Shown: positions 26,911-36,437, counted from the stretch's first letter. The stretch is 64,000 nt of DNA from Sinomicrobium oceani (GCF_900119185.1 NZ_FPJE01000014.1:107996-171995); one strand, 5' to 3'. Numbers and translations are program-made. Notes: generated by a model from the letters alone, not told the origin.

Positions 26911-28692
26911 CTAAATATCGAGGTCAAACTCCTTTCGCAGGTTTTCCAGAAGCGGATTGGTCTCCACCAGTTTCATGTATTTTTCCTGTGGAGTAAATGC
27001 GTATTTCCGCTCCGTTTTTTCGTTGACCGTAACGTGAAGGCTTATAAAGTGGTTTTTTAATTCCGTTTTCAGGTATTCCATGAGCGGAAACTGGTCGCGT
27101 TCCACTTCTTTTTTCATGGTGTCGTTAGGAAGCTCGATCCAGATCGTATTATTGCTTTTCAGTTTGGGCCGGTCGGTAGCCAGGTTGGAAGCTATGATCT
27201 TTTTTCCCTTTTCGTTCATCATACCTACATAAGTGTCCCAGGCCTCCTGCATCTCCTCTTCCGTAAAGGGTTCGCGGGGAAGTTTGGATTCGTCGACATA
27301 GGTTTCCTTCTTGTTTTTCTCCAGTTCTTTTTTGGCCCGGATACTGGAAAGGGATAATCCGGAAACGTGTTTCCTCCGGATGTCTATATTTCCGGAAGCC
27401 GTATCCTGTTGAGTTGTTTCGGGTTCTGCTGCGGGTGTTTCTGTAGGAGTGCTATACGCCGGAGTGCTTTCTGCCACGGCTGTTTCCGAGGCTGCAGGAA
27501 CGCGGACCGGATGTCCTTGCGATTTCCCTGCATGTACTGCGGTAGCTCCTGTCGTTTTTGCTGCCGGTGTTCCTGTTCCTCCCTGCCGGAAATGGGAAGG
27601 GGGAATTATGAAGTGTATGTCATTTTTTTTTTCTCCATCGTAAGTGATGGAGGCAAGCTGCATGAGACAGAGTTCGACGAGTAACCGTTGATTTTTACTC
27701 GTTTTGTAGTTCAGGTCACAGGTGTTAGCCAGTTCTATGCCCCTCATGAGGAAGTCGAGTGAAGCTTTCCGCGATTGTTCCTGGTATTTTTGTTTAGCTT
27801 CATTACCCACTTCGAGCAGGGGGATGGTAGCTTCGTTTTTACACACCATAAGGTCCCTGAAATGCGAGGCAAGTCCGGCGACAAAATGATGGCCGTCGAA
27901 ACCACGTGCCAGGGTTTCGTTAAAATCTACCAGCAATTGCGGAATATTGTTTTCCAGGATAAGGTCTGTAGCCTTAAAATAGGTATCGTAATCGAGTACG
28001 TTGAGATTTTCCGTTACGGCCTGCCGTGTAAGGTGTTTCCCGGAGAAGCTTACGACCCGGTCAAAGATAGACAAGGCATCGCGCATGGCACCGTCGGCTT
28101 TCTGTGCAATGATATGCAAGGCATCGTCTTCGGCGTCTATTCCCTGGTTATCGGCGATGTATTTCAGGTATTCGGCCGCATCCCTGACGGTGATACGTTT
28201 GAAGTCGAATATCTGGCACCTGGAGAGGATGGTAGGGATGATCTTGTGTTTCTCGGTCGTGGCCAGTATAAAAATGGCGTGTTTCGGAGGTTCTTCCAGC
28301 GTCTTCAGGAATGCGTTAAAAGCTGCCTGGGAGAGCATGTGTACCTCATCGATGATATATACCTTGTATTTTCCGGATTGCGGGGGGATACGGACCTGGT
28401 CTATCAGGTTCCGGATGTCGTCTACCGAGTTGTTGGAAGCCGCATCCAGTTCGAAAATATTGAAAGCAAAGTCTTCTTCCGGATTTTCCACACCTTCCTG
28501 GTTGATTTTCTTGGCCAGGATACGGGCACAGGTCGTCTTACCGACACCCCGCGGACCGCAAAAAAGCAGTGCCTGTGCCAGGTGGTTATTTTCTATGGCG
28601 TTGAGCAGGGTATTTGTAATAGCCTGTTGCCCCACAACATCTTTAAAGGTCTGGGGACGGTATTTACGTGCAGAAACTACAAATTGCTCCAT
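26911..28692 (-). CDS. dnaX: DNA polymerase III subunit gamma/tau
   Basis: 593 residues. Walker A Gly-Pro-Arg-Gly-Val-Gly-Lys-Thr-Thr at 46-54, Walker B Asp-Glu-Val-His at 115-118, and a sensor region after it. Between the two, where most DnaX proteins have a four-cysteine zinc module, there is only an acidic stretch (about 61-80). After residue 370 comes a low-complexity Ala/Thr/Pro linker, then a Lys-rich segment and a tau-like C-terminal domain. As the clamp loader subunit it works with delta, delta' and beta. ATG start; the full tau form is encoded, and I see no convincing frameshift site for a short gamma form. Confidence 0.95.
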   Translation of the reverse strand: MEQFVVSARKYRPQTFKDVVGQQAITNTLLNAIENNHLAQALLFCGPRGVGKTTCARILAKKINQEGVENPEEDFAFNIFELDAASNNSVDDIRNLIDQVRIPPQSGKYKVYIIDEVHMLSQAAFNAFLKTLEEPPKHAIFILATTEKHKIIPTILSRCQIFDFKRITVRDAAEYLKYIADNQGIDAEDDALHIIAQKADGAMRDALSIFDRVVSFSGKHLTRQAVTENLNVLDYDTYFKATDLILENNIPQLLVDFNETLARGFDGHHFVAGLASHFRDLMVCKNEATIPLLEVGNEAKQKYQEQSRKASLDFLMRGIELANTCDLNYKTSKNQRLLVELCLMQLASITYDGEKKNDIHFIIPPSHFRQGGTGTPAAKTTGATAVHAGKSQGHPVRVPAASETAVAESTPAYSTPTETPAAEPETTQQDTASGNIDIRRKHVSGLSLSSIRAKKELEKNKKETYVDESKLPREPFTEEEMQEAWDTYVGMMNEKGKKIIASNLATDRPKLKSNNTIWIELPNDTMKKEVERDQFPLMEYLKTELKNHFISLHVTVNEKTERKYAFTPQEKYMKLVETNPLLENLRKEFDLDI

Positions 28693-28815
28693 GGAAAAAT
28701 CTTTACGTCACAAAGATAAAAATTGCGTTGGTATTTTGGGAGGGAACCTGTGAATTTTCCCCGGAGTTGTTAACAACATCGGTGCGGAAAAACGATGGGC
28801 CGGGTTCGGACCGAT

Positions 28816-28863
28816 AAAAAGGAACGGGGAACAGTGTTTCCGTAACAGATTGCTGTTCCCCGT
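28816..28863 (-). terminator. Intrinsic terminator after the SPFH gene
   Basis: ACGGGGAACAG (28824-28834) and CTGTTCCCCGT (28853-28863) form an 11-bp stem. The minus strand continues with TTCCTTTTTA. It ends the fabG-VWA-SPFH run. Confidence 0.8.
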
Positions 28864-28885
28864 CGGTGAGTGTTGTGGAAAATAT

Positions 28886-29707
28886 TTACTGGTTGCCAAG
28901 TATAAGCGGCATACCGTCTTTTCCGGAACCGATGACAATGACTTTGGCATTTTGTGACTTGGACAGCTCCAGGGTAGCCTGTATACCTTTTTCACGGATG
29001 ATCTGGTCCGTGAGGGAGGCATTGAGGATACGGTTGGCATTGGCCTTACCTTCGGCCTCGATACGTTGGCGTTCTGCTTCCTTCTCCGCTTTTTCCAGGC
29101 GGAATTCGTATTCGAGCGATTCCTGTTCCTGTCTCAGTTTGGTCTCAATAGCCGTTTTTATGGTCTTCGGTAGAGTAATGTCCTTAACCAGGATTTCGTT
29201 GAGTTGTACGTATTGCTGATCGAGAATCTTTTTGGTTTCTTCCTGGATCTCGTTTTGTATGGCATCTCTTTTGGAAGAGTAAAGCTGTTCCGGCGTGTAC
29301 CGGCCAACGACACTACGCACGGCCGAACGTATGGCCGGACGGATGACACGGTCTATATAATTCTCTCCCTTTTCCCGGTGCAGTGATCCGAGCTTGTTAT
29401 AGGCCGGCTGGTGCCAGGCAGTGGCATCTACACCGATCTCGAGCCCGTTGGAAGACAGTACGAGCATTTTTTCGGACAGCTCCTGTTGCCGTACTTCATA
29501 GATAAAAACCTTGTTCCAGGGCAGTACAAAATGAAAGCCTTCGCCCATGGGAGGCTCATCTGTAACTACGCCGCCCCCGAAGGTTTTGTATAGCACGCCG
29601 GCTTCTCCGGAACCTATGGTGATTGTCGATTTGAACAGGAATATTAAAAGGATAACAATTCCTAAGATAAGTGGTAATCCGATTTTTGGTAGTCTGTTTA
29701 CATCCAT
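28886..29707 (-). CDS. Prohibitin/SPFH-domain membrane protein
   Basis: 273 residues from the ATG at 29707; the frame is open 35 codons further up, but that part is Arg/Ser/Pro-rich and unlike any SPFH start. One membrane segment (about 9-26), an SPFH/band-7 domain (about 30-190), and a long coiled coil rich in Glu, Lys and Arg (about 190-235). Prohibitin-like proteins form rings at the membrane and may control membrane proteases; no client is visible here. It is 71 bases after the VWA gene. Confidence 0.88.
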   Translation of the reverse strand: MDVNRLPKIGLPLILGIVILLIFLFKSTITIGSGEAGVLYKTFGGGVVTDEPPMGEGFHFVLPWNKVFIYEVRQQELSEKMLVLSSNGLEIGVDATAWHQPAYNKLGSLHREKGENYIDRVIRPAIRSAVRSVVGRYTPEQLYSSKRDAIQNEIQEETKKILDQQYVQLNEILVKDITLPKTIKTAIETKLRQEQESLEYEFRLEKAEKEAERQRIEAEGKANANRILNASLTDQIIREKGIQATLELSKSQNAKVIVIGSGKDGMPLILGNQ

Positions 29708-29778
29708 TATATATTGATTTTTGATTGTTTTTGGTAGTGAAAATGTAAGGGATGGGCGGCAGGATGGGCGGTGTCTGC

Positions 29779-31800
29779 TTAGATCAGCCCGCGGTATTTG
29801 CGCAGAAACCATTCTGCCGAAAGCAGGAGAATGATGATAAACAGCAGGATTCTCCAGTCCACCAGGGGAACTTTTTCTTCCTTGCTTTTTTGTACCGGTT
29901 TGAAAAGGTCGCTTCGGGTGAGTGTCAGGTACAGGCTGTCACTCACCTTCTGGTAACTGACCATGCCTCCGGAATGACCGGCCAGTTTGCGCAGCGCAAC
30001 CGCATTGGCCCTTGTGTATTGTTGTTCCACATCAAATTCGAGAATACGGAATTGTCCGGAACGCTGTATGTTTTCACCGTCTACACGGACTCCAAAGGTA
30101 TAGGCTCCTGCCTCCAGGTCGCTCAGGTCGGCTTCGTAGTAATTTCCCCGGAGCAGCATGGGATAGTTCCTGGATGTGCTTTTTTCCTTATCCGTAACCC
30201 GGATATGCAACGAGGCTTCCGGATTAAAGACATAATTGTTATCGAAGAACTGGGCAGAGATCACTACGGGAGAGGTTCCGTCATAGATGGTCTCATATGC
30301 TGTTTCGAGCCGGTTCCTCTTCTTGTTGGATGCGAGGTAGAAAACGAGTTTGCTCACAAATTTGTCGAACTGGTCGGCATTACCATTTTTAAGATGGTCC
30401 TGCATCCGCCATTTCCAGAGGTCTTCCCCGAGGAGAAGCGCGGTTTTTTTATGGTTATTCTCCGTGGTCAGCAGCAGGGGATTCAAGGTGGCAATACCTT
30501 CTGTCTGTTGAAAAAGAATGGTTTCGTACGGATGGTGTATCGCAACATCTCCGAACAGAACCCGTAGCGGGGGGAGTTGTGAAAAACCGATATCATCCAG
30601 GGCAAATACCGGGTAGCTGGCGTTGAAACTGCCCTGTGCTTCTTCGGTAAGGTTACCGGGGTCGCGGGTAAAATTGTGCTGCACCTTGTTCAGGAAATCC
30701 CAGTCGGTATGGATTCCGCTGATGATAAACGTATTTTTTCCTGTTTTTTCGATATGTTGCATCACTTTTTCAAACCGGGTATCGGGCTGATACAGAATAA
30801 CGAGTTGATAATTGTCGATACGGCTGACCGGCAGCTCGGGTTTACTGATGGTGACATTACGTTCTTCGTTCGATTCGATACTCTTTTTGAGGGTGCCGAT
30901 ATCGGGGTGTGTCATTGCGGATACGACAAGGACTTCTGTTTTCTGATCGATGACCTCGATCCCGAATTCCTTGATATTGTTCCTGGTATTTTTTTCGTCG
31001 TCCAGCGGAACGAGCTCTGCATGAAAGGTGAGACTTCCTTTTGTAGCGGCGTCGAGATGTATTTCGATGATCTCGGATCTCTTTTCTTCCGAAAAATTAA
31101 CCTTGCGGCTAAACACGGTGTTGTTTCCGGATCGTATGCGAAAAACGGACTGTACGTCGCTTTTGCCTTCGTAATTGAGGATAACCTCTACGGGGAATTT
31201 GTTCTTGTAATAGGCATAGCGATTGACGTTGAGCCTGCTTATCCGGAGATCTTCATGTATGGTCGTATCACCGAGAACTACAGGATAGACGGGAACAGGA
31301 AAATTCCGGGAGGTGTACGTATAGTCTTCTCCGTAGGTCTGGTTTCCGTCCGTAAGCATAATTACGGCTCCTTTTTTGTCGCGGTAGATATCGCGGAAAA
31401 TCTTCAGGGCCTGGCTCAGGTCGGTATGCCTGTCTTTGAAATCGTTATTTCCGCCGTCGCGGAGTTGTGTTCCGAAGGTGTAGTCGTGTATGGAAAACTT
31501 TTCGGCAAGTTCTTTGTCCTGCCGAAGGGCAGTGAGTAGCTCACCGAGCTGTTGCTGTTGGTTCAGATAAGGGATAGAGGAGGAGTTATCGGCCACGATG
31601 GCCAGTTCGGGTTTTTCCTCGTAGACGGTTATTTTCCGGAATTCCGGGTTGATGAGCAGTAGCAGTATGGCATATACCGACAGGAAGCGCAAAAAAACAA
31701 AAAGCAAGTGTTGTGGTGACTTGCCTTTTGCTTTTCTGTATTGCCACAGGGCTGCGAGTAACGCAACTACCCCCGCTATGATAAGGTATATAACCGACAT
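29779..31800 (-). CDS. VWA-domain membrane protein
   Basis: 673 residues from the ATG at 31800 (a 15-residue upstream extension is unlikely). Two N-terminal membrane helices (about 2-19 and 32-50), a von Willebrand A domain with the metal site Asp-Asn-Ser-Ser-Ser at 71-75 and Leu-Thr-Asp-Gly-Asn further on, then a long beta-rich periplasmic part and a last membrane helix before the C-terminal Lys-Tyr-Arg. This arrangement matches uncharacterised Bacteroidota relatives of the Bat/aerotolerance proteins. The role is unknown, probably protein-protein contacts outside the inner membrane. It lies 52 bases downstream of fabG. Confidence 0.82.
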   Translation of the reverse strand: MSVIYLIIAGVVALLAALWQYRKAKGKSPQHLLFVFLRFLSVYAILLLLINPEFRKITVYEEKPELAIVADNSSSIPYLNQQQQLGELLTALRQDKELAEKFSIHDYTFGTQLRDGGNNDFKDRHTDLSQALKIFRDIYRDKKGAVIMLTDGNQTYGEDYTYTSRNFPVPVYPVVLGDTTIHEDLRISRLNVNRYAYYKNKFPVEVILNYEGKSDVQSVFRIRSGNNTVFSRKVNFSEEKRSEIIEIHLDAATKGSLTFHAELVPLDDEKNTRNNIKEFGIEVIDQKTEVLVVSAMTHPDIGTLKKSIESNEERNVTISKPELPVSRIDNYQLVILYQPDTRFEKVMQHIEKTGKNTFIISGIHTDWDFLNKVQHNFTRDPGNLTEEAQGSFNASYPVFALDDIGFSQLPPLRVLFGDVAIHHPYETILFQQTEGIATLNPLLLTTENNHKKTALLLGEDLWKWRMQDHLKNGNADQFDKFVSKLVFYLASNKKRNRLETAYETIYDGTSPVVISAQFFDNNYVFNPEASLHIRVTDKEKSTSRNYPMLLRGNYYEADLSDLEAGAYTFGVRVDGENIQRSGQFRILEFDVEQQYTRANAVALRKLAGHSGGMVSYQKVSDSLYLTLTRSDLFKPVQKSKEEKVPLVDWRILLFIIILLLSAEWFLRKYRGLI

Positions 31801-31852
31801 AGAATAATCTTGATGAATAAAGAAAACGTTCGTTCGGGAACGCAACAGCTTA

Positions 31853-32599
31853 TCAGGTAAGCATACCGCCGTCTACATGAAGCACCTGCCCGGTAATATA
31901 AGCACTCATATCGGAGGCGAGGAAAACACAGGCGTTGGCTACATCTTCCGGAGAACCGCCGCGTTTGAGCGGGATGGAATTGCGCCATTCCTGTACGATC
32001 TTCTCGTCCAGTACCTCGGTCATTTCGGTTTCTATAAAACCGGGGGCAATGGCGTTACACCGAATGTTACGCGAACCGAGTTCGAGTGCTACGGATTTGG
32101 TAAAACCGAGAATACCGGCTTTGGAAGCGGCATAGTTGCTCTGGCCTGCATTACCTTTTACGCCTACTACCGAACTCATGTTGATGATGGAGCCTTTGCG
32201 TTGTTTCAACATGGTCCGTTGAACGGCTTTGGTCATATTAAAAACCGATTTGAGGTTGACTTCGATAACGTTGTCGAAATCTTCTTCGGAAATCCGCATC
32301 AGAAGGTTGTCTTTGGTAATCCCAGCATTGTTGATCAGGATGTCGATACTCCCGAATTCTGCGAGGACCTCTTCTGCCAGTTGCTGGGATTCGTCAAAAC
32401 TTGCCGCGTTGCTTTTGTATCCTTTGGCTTTTACACCTGCTGCGGTAAGTTCTTTTTCCAGTGCTTTAGCAGCTTCGGCGGAAGCGCTGTATGTAAACGC
32501 AATATTGGCGCCTTCACGGGCAAAAACCTGTGCGATACCTCTTCCGATTCCCCTGCTTGCGCCGGTAATAATAGCTGTTTTTCCTTCTAAAAGTTTCAT
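31853..32599 (-). CDS. fabG: 3-oxoacyl-[acyl-carrier-protein] reductase
   Basis: 248 residues, short-chain dehydrogenase. Cofactor motif Thr-Gly-Ala-Ser-Arg-Gly-Ile-Gly-Arg at 12-20, Asn-Asn-Ala-Gly at 90-93, and catalytic Ser143, Tyr156 and Lys160. It reduces 3-ketoacyl-ACP with NADPH in fatty-acid elongation. ATG start. A strong minus-strand promoter lies about 170 bases upstream, and the leader between them contains a long hairpin at 32708-32754. Confidence 0.95.
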   Translation of the reverse strand: MKLLEGKTAIITGASRGIGRGIAQVFAREGANIAFTYSASAEAAKALEKELTAAGVKAKGYKSNAASFDESQQLAEEVLAEFGSIDILINNAGITKDNLLMRISEEDFDNVIEVNLKSVFNMTKAVQRTMLKQRKGSIINMSSVVGVKGNAGQSNYAASKAGILGFTKSVALELGSRNIRCNAIAPGFIETEMTEVLDEKIVQEWRNSIPLKRGGSPEDVANACVFLASDMSAYITGQVLHVDGGMLT

Positions 32600-32707
32600 T
32601 CGATTTTGTTGTTCGTTTTTAATAAATCATGCGAAACGGGCAGGAGACATGACGGTTAAGGTTCCGGTGCCATGTCGCCGGACTATTTCTGAAAAAAATC
32701 TGTCTTC

Positions 32708-32754
32708 GGTAAAAGACGGAACGGAGCTATTAGCCGCAATTTCCGTCTTTTACC
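32708..32754 (-). repeat. Long inverted repeat in the fabG leader
   Basis: GGTAAAAGACGGAA (32708-32721) is perfectly complementary to TTCCGTCTTTTACC (32741-32754); a further CGG/CCG pair sits inside the loop. It would be about 10 bases into the fabG transcript if the promoter at 32769-32795 is used, so the leader RNA can fold at once. It is not followed closely by a T run, so it is not a plain terminator. Between the promoter and the sucD terminator (32796-32961) I see no gene or clear site. Confidence 0.75.
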
Positions 32755-32768
32755 TGGTTAATTTTGAC

Positions 32769-32795
32769 CAAATATAGCAAATTGATACAGCACAA
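32769..32795 (-). promoter_or_regulatory. Promoter for fabG
   Basis: On the minus strand TTG (32795-32793), 16 bases, then TATATTTG (32776-32769). Both parts fit the Bacteroidota consensus. Confidence 0.65.
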
Positions 32796-32961
32796 AACAA
32801 AAATCGTTCCCGATTTAGCATTGATTTGTTATAAGAAGTTTAGTATGATGGTCTTACGCGTTCCGGTTTTTTGACGGGACGCCATACGAGGCTTTTTTAT
32901 ACCTGTTCTTTTACCGGTGGTCGCTGCCTGTGGTCAAACGATGACCGGGAAGTGTCTTTAT

Positions 32962-32993
32962 AAAAAAAATCCACCAACCCGAAGGCTGATGGA
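32962..32993 (-). terminator. Intrinsic terminator after sucD
   Basis: A 10-bp stem (TCCACCAACC with GGCTGATGGA on the plus strand, two G-U pairs) closes a four-base loop, GAAG with a closing pair, and eight T's follow on the minus strand. It is about 35 bases after the sucD stop. Confidence 0.9.
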
Positions 32994-33027
32994 CGTTGTA
33001 CCTCCGGGGAGGTTATGTCAGTAAGTG

Positions 33028-33900
33028 TTACCCGAGTACTTCGGCAACTTTTTTACCGATCTCCGCAGGTGAATCCACAACATGGATACCACATTCTTTC
33101 ATGATTCGTTTTTTGGCTTCGGCGGTATCGTCGGCACCACCGACAATAGCTCCGGCATGTCCCATCGTCCGTCCTTTCGGAGCGGTTTCTCCGGCGATAA
33201 AACCTACAACAGGCTTCTTATTGCCGTTTTCTTTTACCCATCGTGCGGCATCTGCTTCGAGTTGTCCGCCGATCTCCCCGATCATAACGATACATTGGGT
33301 TTCGGGATCATTCATCAGCAATTCGACAGCTTCTTTGGTGGTGGTTCCGATGATGGGGTCTCCTCCGATACCGATCGCTGTGGTGATTCCGAGTCCCTGA
33401 CGTACGACCTGGTCTGCGGCTTCATAGGTCAGTGTTCCTGATTTGGAAACAATACCTACATTTCCTTTTTTAAAGACAAAACCGGGCATAATTCCTACTT
33501 TGGCCTCTCCGGGGGTGATAACACCCGGACAGTTAGGTCCTATGAGCCTGCAATCTTTATCTTTGATGTAGTCGGAAGCAGTGATCATGTCTGCAACCGG
33601 AATACCTTCGGTAATGGTGATAATCACTTTAATACCGGCGTCTGCGGCTTCCATAATGGCGTCTGCGGCAAACGCAGGCGGAACAAAGATAATTGAGGTA
33701 TCCGCCCCGGCCTGATCCACGGCATCTTTTACCGTGTTGAAAACCGGACGGCCCAGGTGCTCCTGACCTCCTTTTCCGGGAGTGACACCTCCTACCACGT
33801 TAGTTCCGTATTCTATCATCTGTTCGGCGTGGAAAGTACCTTCACTTCCGGTAAAACCTTGTACGATTATTTTTGAATCCTTGTTGACTAAAACACTCAT
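33028..33900 (-). CDS. sucD: Succinyl-CoA ligase, alpha subunit
   Basis: 290 residues. CoA-binding Rossmann domain (Gly-Phe-Thr-Gly-Ser-Glu-Gly-Thr at 15-22) and ligase domain with the phosphorylated His248 in Gly-His-Ala-Gly-Ala. With the beta subunit (SucC, not in the window next to it) it makes ATP or GTP from succinyl-CoA in the TCA cycle. ATG start, behind TATTTTTG at 33927-33934, so it can be transcribed apart from the lipid A genes upstream. Confidence 0.96.
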   Translation of the reverse strand: MSVLVNKDSKIIVQGFTGSEGTFHAEQMIEYGTNVVGGVTPGKGGQEHLGRPVFNTVKDAVDQAGADTSIIFVPPAFAADAIMEAADAGIKVIITITEGIPVADMITASDYIKDKDCRLIGPNCPGVITPGEAKVGIMPGFVFKKGNVGIVSKSGTLTYEAADQVVRQGLGITTAIGIGGDPIIGTTTKEAVELLMNDPETQCIVMIGEIGGQLEADAARWVKENGNKKPVVGFIAGETAPKGRTMGHAGAIVGGADDTAEAKKRIMKECGIHVVDSPAEIGKKVAEVLG

Positions 33901-33926
33901 TGTATTTGAATTTTTAATAGGCTATG

Positions 33927-33934
33927 CAAAAATA
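33927..33934 (-). promoter_or_regulatory. Promoter -7 element for sucD
   Basis: TATTTTTG on the minus strand, 26 bases before the sucD ATG. No clear -33 element. Confidence 0.5.
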
Positions 33935-34070
33935 GGGTTTTATATGGATTATCCGTTACGCTTTGGCCTTTAATCTTGGCGGCAAACTGTTATTTTTTTG
34001 CTCGCCCCGCTTCCTGTTTCTTATTACGGAAACGGGATGTAGTCCCTTTCTGCGATAACGGTTTTCTGCC

Positions 34071-35009
34071 TTATTCCCTGTGGTCGAGCAATGCGATAAT
34101 GGCGGGGATTTTCCTGATGGAAGCCAGCTCTTTATATTTTTTCCGGGCTTCTTCTGCCGGGTATCCGAAATAGGTAGTATGCCCTTCGAGAGACTTGCTT
34201 ATTCCGGATTGTGCCAGGATAACGGCTTTGGTGCCGATGGTGATACCGCTGGTCATTCCTACCTGTCCCCAAATGGTGACTTCATCTTCGATAACGACAC
34301 AGCCCGCAATACCTGTCTGTGAGGCGATGAGGCATTTTTTGCCGATAACGGTATCGTGTCCCACGTGGACCTGATTATCGAGCTTGCTGCCTTCCCCGAT
34401 ACGTGTGCTTCCGCTCACACCGCTGTCGATGGTGCAGGAAGCGCCGAGGTCTACATGATCTTCGATAACGACATTTCCCCCGGAACGGAGTTTGTCAAAA
34501 CCTTCGGGTCTTTTTTTGTAATAAAAGGCATCTGCTCCCAGTACGGTGCCGGCATGGATCGTCACATGGTCTCCGATGACAGTATGGTCGTAAATGGTAA
34601 CATTGGGGTGTATAACGCAATGATCTCCTATCGTAACGTGGTTGCCGATAAATACGTTGGGCTGGATGATCGTGTTTTTTCCGACGGAAGCCGTAGGAGC
34701 CACAGCAACACCGGCCCTTTCAAAGGGTCGGAAATGATCTGTGAGCTTGTTGAAATCGCGGAAAGGATCATCGGAGAGGAGGAGGGCTTTGCCTTCCGGA
34801 CACTCTACTTTTTTATTGATGAGTATCACGGTAGCGGCAGACTGCAACGCCTTATCGTAATATTTCGGATGATCGACAAATACGATATCGCCCCGTTCGA
34901 CAACGTGTATTTCGTTCATGCCCTCGACAGGAAAATCTTCCCGGCCCACGTATTCGCAGTCGAGGATGGCTGCAATTTGCCGTAGTGTGTGTACTTTAGA
35001 AAATTTCAT
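34071..35009 (-). CDS. LpxD-like acyltransferase, second copy
   Basis: 312 residues with the LpxD layout: a small uridine-binding domain (1-100) and a left-handed beta helix of hexapeptide repeats (about 105-265). Compared with LpxD at 37914-38942, the general-base His is kept (His218 in Val-Gly-His-Asp), but the second active-site His (His278 there) is replaced by Gly255 in Met-Thr-Ser-Gly-Ile-Thr. It may use another acyl chain or sugar, or may be weak or inactive; the sequence does not say which. It lies 17 bases after efp and is probably cotranscribed. Confidence 0.85.
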   Translation of the reverse strand: MKFSKVHTLRQIAAILDCEYVGREDFPVEGMNEIHVVERGDIVFVDHPKYYDKALQSAATVILINKKVECPEGKALLLSDDPFRDFNKLTDHFRPFERAGVAVAPTASVGKNTIIQPNVFIGNHVTIGDHCVIHPNVTIYDHTVIGDHVTIHAGTVLGADAFYYKKRPEGFDKLRSGGNVVIEDHVDLGASCTIDSGVSGSTRIGEGSKLDNQVHVGHDTVIGKKCLIASQTGIAGCVVIEDEVTIWGQVGMTSGITIGTKAVILAQSGISKSLEGHTTYFGYPAEEARKKYKELASIRKIPAIIALLDHRE

Positions 35010-35026
35010 AGGGTATAGTTTACAGA

Positions 35027-35593
35027 CTATTCCTTAACCCGTTCTACATAAGACCCTTTTTCGGTCTCGATCTTGATTTTGTCTCCTTCGTTGATAAACA
35101 ACGGAACGTTTACGGTAGCCCCGGTTTCCATGGTTGCGGGTTTGGTGGCATTGGTTGCCGTATTTCCTTTTACGCCCGGTTCGGTATGAGTGACTTCGAG
35201 AATAACGTGGGATGGCATTTCCACAGAAAGCGGCATCCCGTCTTCGGTATTGATGATAATGGTTACTACTTCACCTTCTTTGAGGAGATCGGGAGCATCC
35301 AGCGTATTTTTGGACAGGGAGATCTGGTTGAAATCTTCTGTATTCATAAAGTGGAAGGTATCTCCTTCCGGATACAGGTACTGGAAGCTGTGTGTTTCTA
35401 CGCGGACATCTTCGATCTTGTGTCCTGCAGAAAAGGTGTTGTCTATAACCTTACCTGTGGTCACACTCCTGAGTTTTGTACGTACGAAAGCCGGTCCTTT
35501 TCCCGGTTTTACGTGCAGGAATTCGATAATTTTAAAGATGTCATGGTTATAGCGAATGCACAGTCCTTTACGGATATCTGACGTTGTTGCCAT
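35027..35593 (-). CDS. efp: Elongation factor P
   Basis: 188 residues with the three KOW/OB-like domains of EF-P and the exposed loop Lys-Pro-Gly-Lys-Gly-Pro-Ala near 30-36. It helps the ribosome make peptide bonds at runs of proline. I see no epmA or epmB nearby, so any modification of the loop is open. The gene lies inside the lipid A cluster, 58 bases after lpxA, which is the usual place for it in flavobacteria. Confidence 0.96.
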   Translation of the reverse strand: MATTSDIRKGLCIRYNHDIFKIIEFLHVKPGKGPAFVRTKLRSVTTGKVIDNTFSAGHKIEDVRVETHSFQYLYPEGDTFHFMNTEDFNQISLSKNTLDAPDLLKEGEVVTIIINTEDGMPLSVEMPSHVILEVTHTEPGVKGNTATNATKPATMETGATVNVPLFINEGDKIKIETEKGSYVERVKE

Positions 35594-35651
35594 GTTTGTA
35601 TGTTTTTAAATCTTAAACGTTCTTTTTTAAACCAAAAACGTCGGGCAGTGA

Positions 35652-36437
35652 CTACCCGGCGTTAAAATATCCCTTCATAATACCCCGTTGGGAATCACGG
35701 ATAAACTGGAGGATTTCGTCCCTTTCGGGTGTAGCTTCCATTTCGGCTTCGATAATTTCTATAGCCTGGGTGTTGTTGTAATTTCTCTGATAGAGAATAC
35801 GGTAGATATTCTGAATCTCCCTGATCTTTTCGGCAGAGTATCCGCGGCGGCGAAGCCCTACGGAATTTATACCTACGTAAGACAGGGGTTCTCTTGCTCC
35901 TTTGACATAGGGAGGGACATCTTTCCTGACCAGCGATCCCCCGGTAACAAAGGCGTGGTTACCGATAGAGCAGAACTGGTGAACGGCGGTCATACCGGCC
36001 AGTACCACATAATCTCCTACGGTAATATGTCCGGCAAGGGTGCTGTTGTTAGAAAATATACAGTTATCTCCCACAATACAATCGTGAGCGATATGGCTGT
36101 ACGCCATGATGAGGCAGTTTTTTCCGATAACGGTTTTCATGCGGTCTACCGTACCCCTGTTAATGGTTACGCATTCCCGGATGGTGGTGTTATCACCGAT
36201 CTCGGCTATGGTTTCCTCTCCCTCGAATTTGAGGTCCTGGGGTGTGGCGGCAATGACTGCTCCGGGAAAAATATTACAGTTTTTTCCGATCCGGGCACCT
36301 TCCATGATAGTGACGTTAGAACCTATCCAGGTCCCTTCGCCGATAACCACATTGTTGTGGATGGTGGTGAAGGGTTCTATGACTACGTTCTTAGCTATCT
36401 TGGCACCGGGATGTACGTATGCTAAAGGCTGATTCAT
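35652..36437 (-). CDS. lpxA: Acyl-ACP:UDP-N-acetylglucosamine O-acyltransferase
   Basis: 261 residues. Left-handed beta helix of hexapeptide repeats over the first 190 residues, with Ala-His-Asp-Cys-Ile-Val-Gly-Asp for the catalytic His, and the short helical C-terminal domain of LpxA (Arg-Arg-Arg-Gly-Tyr/Phe-Ser). First committed step of lipid A synthesis. ATG start, 74 bases after lpxC-fabZ. Confidence 0.96.
   Translation of the reverse strand: MNQPLAYVHPGAKIAKNVVIEPFTTIHNNVVIGEGTWIGSNVTIMEGARIGKNCNIFPGAVIAATPQDLKFEGEETIAEIGDNTTIRECVTINRGTVDRMKTVIGKNCLIMAYSHIAHDCIVGDNCIFSNNSTLAGHITVGDYVVLAGMTAVHQFCSIGNHAFVTGGSLVRKDVPPYVKGAREPLSYVGINSVGLRRRGYSAEKIREIQNIYRILYQRNYNNTQAIEIIEAEMEATPERDEILQFIRDSQRGIMKGYFNAG

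Noticed and set aside
27310..27350. A-run (AAAAAAG) in dnaX as a programmed frameshift site for a gamma form
   Set aside because: The A's are not in the right frame for the E. coli type slip, and both shifted frames stay open for many codons, so no short gamma product would result nearby.
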